Origin: Yponomeuta sedellus
Taxonomy: Eukaryota; Arthropoda; Insecta; Lepidoptera; Yponomeutidae
Length of the DNA: 64,000 bases
Reading direction: 5' to 3'
Assembly (NCBI GenBank): GCA_934045075.1
Contig: OW203740.1
Coordinates: 15,946,944-16,010,943, forward strand
Position 1 is the first letter of the stretch. Every line of letters starts with the position of its first letter. A program made the position numbers and the translations under genes. The notes below the pieces were generated by a model. The model was given only the letters and a program-made list of their open reading frames with translations. It did not search any database and was not told where the DNA came from. Positions 62,341 through 64,000 of this stretch are shown here, in pieces.

Positions 62341-62541
62341 GAATCAAATGAAAATACTAAAGTTAGTAAATCTTCTTATATTGCACCAACGGAGGAGCAA
62401 TGTGATTGTGGAGCCTCATCGCAATCCATGGTGCACCTGCTCCAATGCCCATTGTGCCGTCACACCTGCACTCTGGAGGACCTAATAGAGGCCAACGCTG
62501 CTGCAATTGCAGTAGCCAACTATTGGGCAGGAAAAATATAG
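62341..62541 (+). pseudogene. LINE reverse-transcriptase ORF C-terminus
   Basis: Open frame ending CDCGASSQSMVHLLQCPLCR, HTCTLEDLIEANAAAIAVAN and YWAGKI-stop. The CxCG...HLLxCPxC...TCTxEDL pattern is the zinc-knuckle-like end of non-LTR polymerases. A stop at 62338 separates it from an upstream stretch (62231-62337) that may also derive from the element. Tail is (GAA)n. Confidence 0.8.
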
Positions 62542-62583
62542 ACTGGTCGAATCGCTGACACGAAAAGAAGAAGAAGAAGTAAA

Positions 62584-62764
62584 TCTTCTATAATATAAAA
62601 ATGAATCGCTGAATGTGTTGGTAAGCGCAAATCTCGAGAGCAGCTGAACCGATTTCACTAATTCTTTTTTCAAGAATATTCCTTGAAGTACGAGGATGGT
62701 TCTTACGGAGAGAAAAATTAAAGAACCGACTGTTAGGCGGTACGAAGTTTGCTGAGTCAGCTAG
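62584..62764 (+). mobile_element. Short Helitron (181 bp), second family
   Basis: TCTTCTATAATATAAAAATG at the start, 'gaagtttgctgagtcagctag' region at the end (CTAG at 62761-62764), with A before and T after. The body differs from the 12127 family. Confidence 0.75.
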
Positions 62765-63084
62765 TTTTTAAAACAATAATAAATTCCACACAACATAATC
62801 ACTTGCCCTGGTCCCAAACTAGGGTACCCTTGAGCTATGGTCACCAGGCAGTGACATCACAATTTCCAATACTCTCTTGAAAAGACACCTGCATCTGACT
62901 TGTTGTGTTCATTAATTCGTAGTTTTTGCGCTACTTTCAATTAAACATTTTGACTTTGTCTTTACTCAGTTTCTACGCTAATTGTATAGATAATTTATCC
63001 AAAAATCTTCAAGCTACCGCCACCAATAACACGCCATATTTACTCACTCATACGGTGTCTATGTCTGTCTAACGTCTTATCTTC
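62765..63084. other. SINE body scrap and unassigned sequence
   Basis: 62800-62865 ('gccctggtcccaaactaggg', 'caccaggcagtgacatcaca') recalls SINE E and the 30003 body. The rest is unassigned. Confidence 0.4.
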
Positions 63085-63425
63085 TTCTTCTCCTTCAGGC
63101 TATATTATGTAGTCCACTGCTGGACATAGCCCTTCCCTAATGAGCGCCATAGCGCCCTGTTTTCAGCTTGCCGCATTCAGAATCTGCCGGCAGTATTTCG
63201 CACAGATCGTCATCTCACCTGGTCGGAGGGCGTCCTACACTACGTTTGCCGAGTCGTGGTCTCCAATCAAGAACACGCTTACTCAAACGGCTGTCAGTTC
63301 TTCGCGAGATATGGTCAGCCCACTGCCACTTCAGCTCGCTAATTCTCTGAGCTATGTCGATAACTTTGGTTCTCTGTCGGATGGATTCGTTCCTTCAGAG
63401 AAACTCAGAGCATAGCTCTCTCCAT
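63085..63425 (-). mobile_element. Repeat G, long-body subtype, near complete
   Basis: 'ctcaccatt'-free long form: 'gagcgccatagcgccctgtt', 'cagatcgtcatctcacctgg', 'gagatatggtcagcccactg' and 'tctgtcggatggattcgttc'. Its 91-codon frame is not a gene. It ends 26 bp from the PLPP exon donor. Confidence 0.8.
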
Positions 63426-63451
63426 AGCTCGCTTGCGTCTTATCTACTTAC

Positions 63452-63628
63452 AACAAAATAAGCAACGACAGTTCCCATGGTGTAGCCGGCTAGCACGTCG
63501 CTCCAGTGGTGCTTGTAGTCGGAGACTCGTGACAGCATGCAGAACCAGCTCAGCATCAGCAGCACAAACTGCAGCATGTGTCGCAGGACGCGGGTGCCTC
63601 CCCAGGTCATGCGCTTCTCCAGGTAGAA
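63452..63628 (-). CDS. Lipid phosphate phosphatase (wunen/PLPP family), internal exon with C3 motif
   Basis: Fifty-nine codons, FYLEKRMTWGGTRVLRHMLQ to TMGTVVAYFV, bounded by acceptor ccttctccccag and donor gtaagtag, phase 0 at both ends. It contains the third PAP2 catalytic motif, SRVSDYKHHWSDV (S-R-x5-H-x3-D), whose histidine is the nucleophile-type residue in this superfamily. Hydrophobic segments (HMLQFVLLMLSWFCML and VLAGYTMGTVVAYFV) are the last two of the family's six membrane helices. Motifs C1 (KxxxxxxRP) and C2 (PSGH) must be in exons right of the window; the C-terminal tail should lie leftward and was not found. These membrane enzymes remove phosphate from phosphatidic acid and related lipids; Drosophila wunen acts in germ-cell guidance. 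Which paralogue this is cannot be told from one exon. Confidence 0.93.
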
Positions 63629-63854
63629 CTGGGGAGAAGGTTTGTTAGTTGTTAACGGCCTCGTTATTTTGTTCAATTTTCTTTTAGTTCCATTTTGGTT
63701 TTGAGGTTCGGTTTTAGGTCTGTTTTGTTTCCACTTTGATGGAATGGTCAGAGCACTGCTGGTTTTTGATGTGCCATCCTGACACGAGCTATAAAGAGTT
63801 AATGATTGTGCGTATGTACTCGTATGTTGCATTAAAATATGTGTGATGCATTGA

Positions 63855-64000
63855 ACGGTAGATAGATAGATAGATAGATAGATACATAGATAGATTGAAT
63901 AGTCTTCTTCATTGTATGTACACCAGGAATAACATAAAACTTAACATAGTACAATTGACGGACTTATTATTAAAAGTAATTTCTTTCAGACAACCATTGA
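63855..64000 (-). mobile_element. LINE 3' end with (GATA)n tail
   Basis: Reversed tail of about 9 GATA units, 'attgtatgtacaccaggaat' and 'agtacaattgacggacttat' then 'aagtaatttctttcagacaa'. Same family as 32690 and 35560. Cut by the window edge and lying in the PLPP upstream intron. Confidence 0.78.

Noticed and set aside
63140..63415. 91-codon plus ORF as a gene
   Set aside because: Lies wholly in repeat G; similar text at 10206 and 58391.

Overview
This is a eukaryotic, intron-dominated window, almost certainly from a moth or butterfly (Lepidoptera). It is AT-rich, has no bacterial-style operons, and is packed with SINEs, LINE 3' ends, Helitrons and MITEs of types I associate with lepidopteran genomes. 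The host exons I can recognise all lie on the minus strand and look insect-like. No rRNA gene, functional tRNA gene or CRISPR array was found. Most long open frames are microsatellites or repeats.

Host genes. (1) A hillarin-type gene (LIM domain; the family also has a transglutaminase-like domain) runs right to left: exon 1 at 39548-39697 with its start codon, exon 2 at 34762-34954, exon 3 at 11569-11750. Splice sites and phases agree (0, then 1), giving about 175 N-terminal residues. Introns are 4.6 kb and 23 kb; the rest of the gene lies left of the window. (2) One internal exon of a lipid phosphate phosphatase (wunen/PLPP family) lies at 63452-63628 and carries the C3 catalytic motif. Its upstream exons lie beyond the right edge. 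Its downstream exons must lie to the left but were not recognised.

Repeat families, labelled for this report. '5S-SINE': 5S-rRNA-derived retroposon, about 320-370 bp, about 18 copies or fragments. A: tRNA-like element with the tag 'tagcctctaaatagg', about 280 bp, often as head-to-head foldbacks. C and D: tRNA-derived SINEs sharing a head and a 'gaaggaaaacatcgtgagg' block but with different 3' bodies. E, F, I, J: other tRNA-derived SINEs. G: repeat ending in (GAA)n, tag 'ggctatattagtccactgctgg'. H: repeat with tag 'agggttccgt'. K: inverted-repeat element with a hammerhead-like core. L: 'gctggatataggcctcc' repeat. M and P: MITEs with long TIRs. N: about 165-bp unclassified repeat. O: hairpin repeat. 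V: LINE 3' end coding '...AYPSGIQA' with a (TATG)n tail. RTE: RTE-type LINE 3' ends. CWG-MITE: element flanked by CAG/CTG triplets.

Layout. 0-11.5 kb: downstream hillarin intron, mainly A, 5S-SINE, C, F and G. 11.6-34.8 kb: intron 2, with a truncated Jockey/CR1-group LINE at 18.3-20.3 kb, an RTE reading frame broken by two CWG-MITEs at 22 kb, a (TATG)n array at 31.1 kb and a 300-bp palindrome at 33 kb. 35-39.5 kb: intron 1, with a 794-bp duplication and an inverted partial third copy. 39.7-40.3 kb: hillarin 5' flank, in which a 115-bp block occurs twice around a SINE. 40.3-63.4 kb: repeats, part of it presumably PLPP intron, including a SINE-in-SINE nest at 56.6-57.3 kb and an 84-unit (TATG)n array at 60.8 kb.

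The strongest observations are the 5S-derived SINE family with datable nesting, the CWG-targeting MITE that twice hit one RTE frame, the duplicated hillarin 5' flank, and the (TATG)n arrays that look like expanded LINE tails. I found no new multi-gene system.
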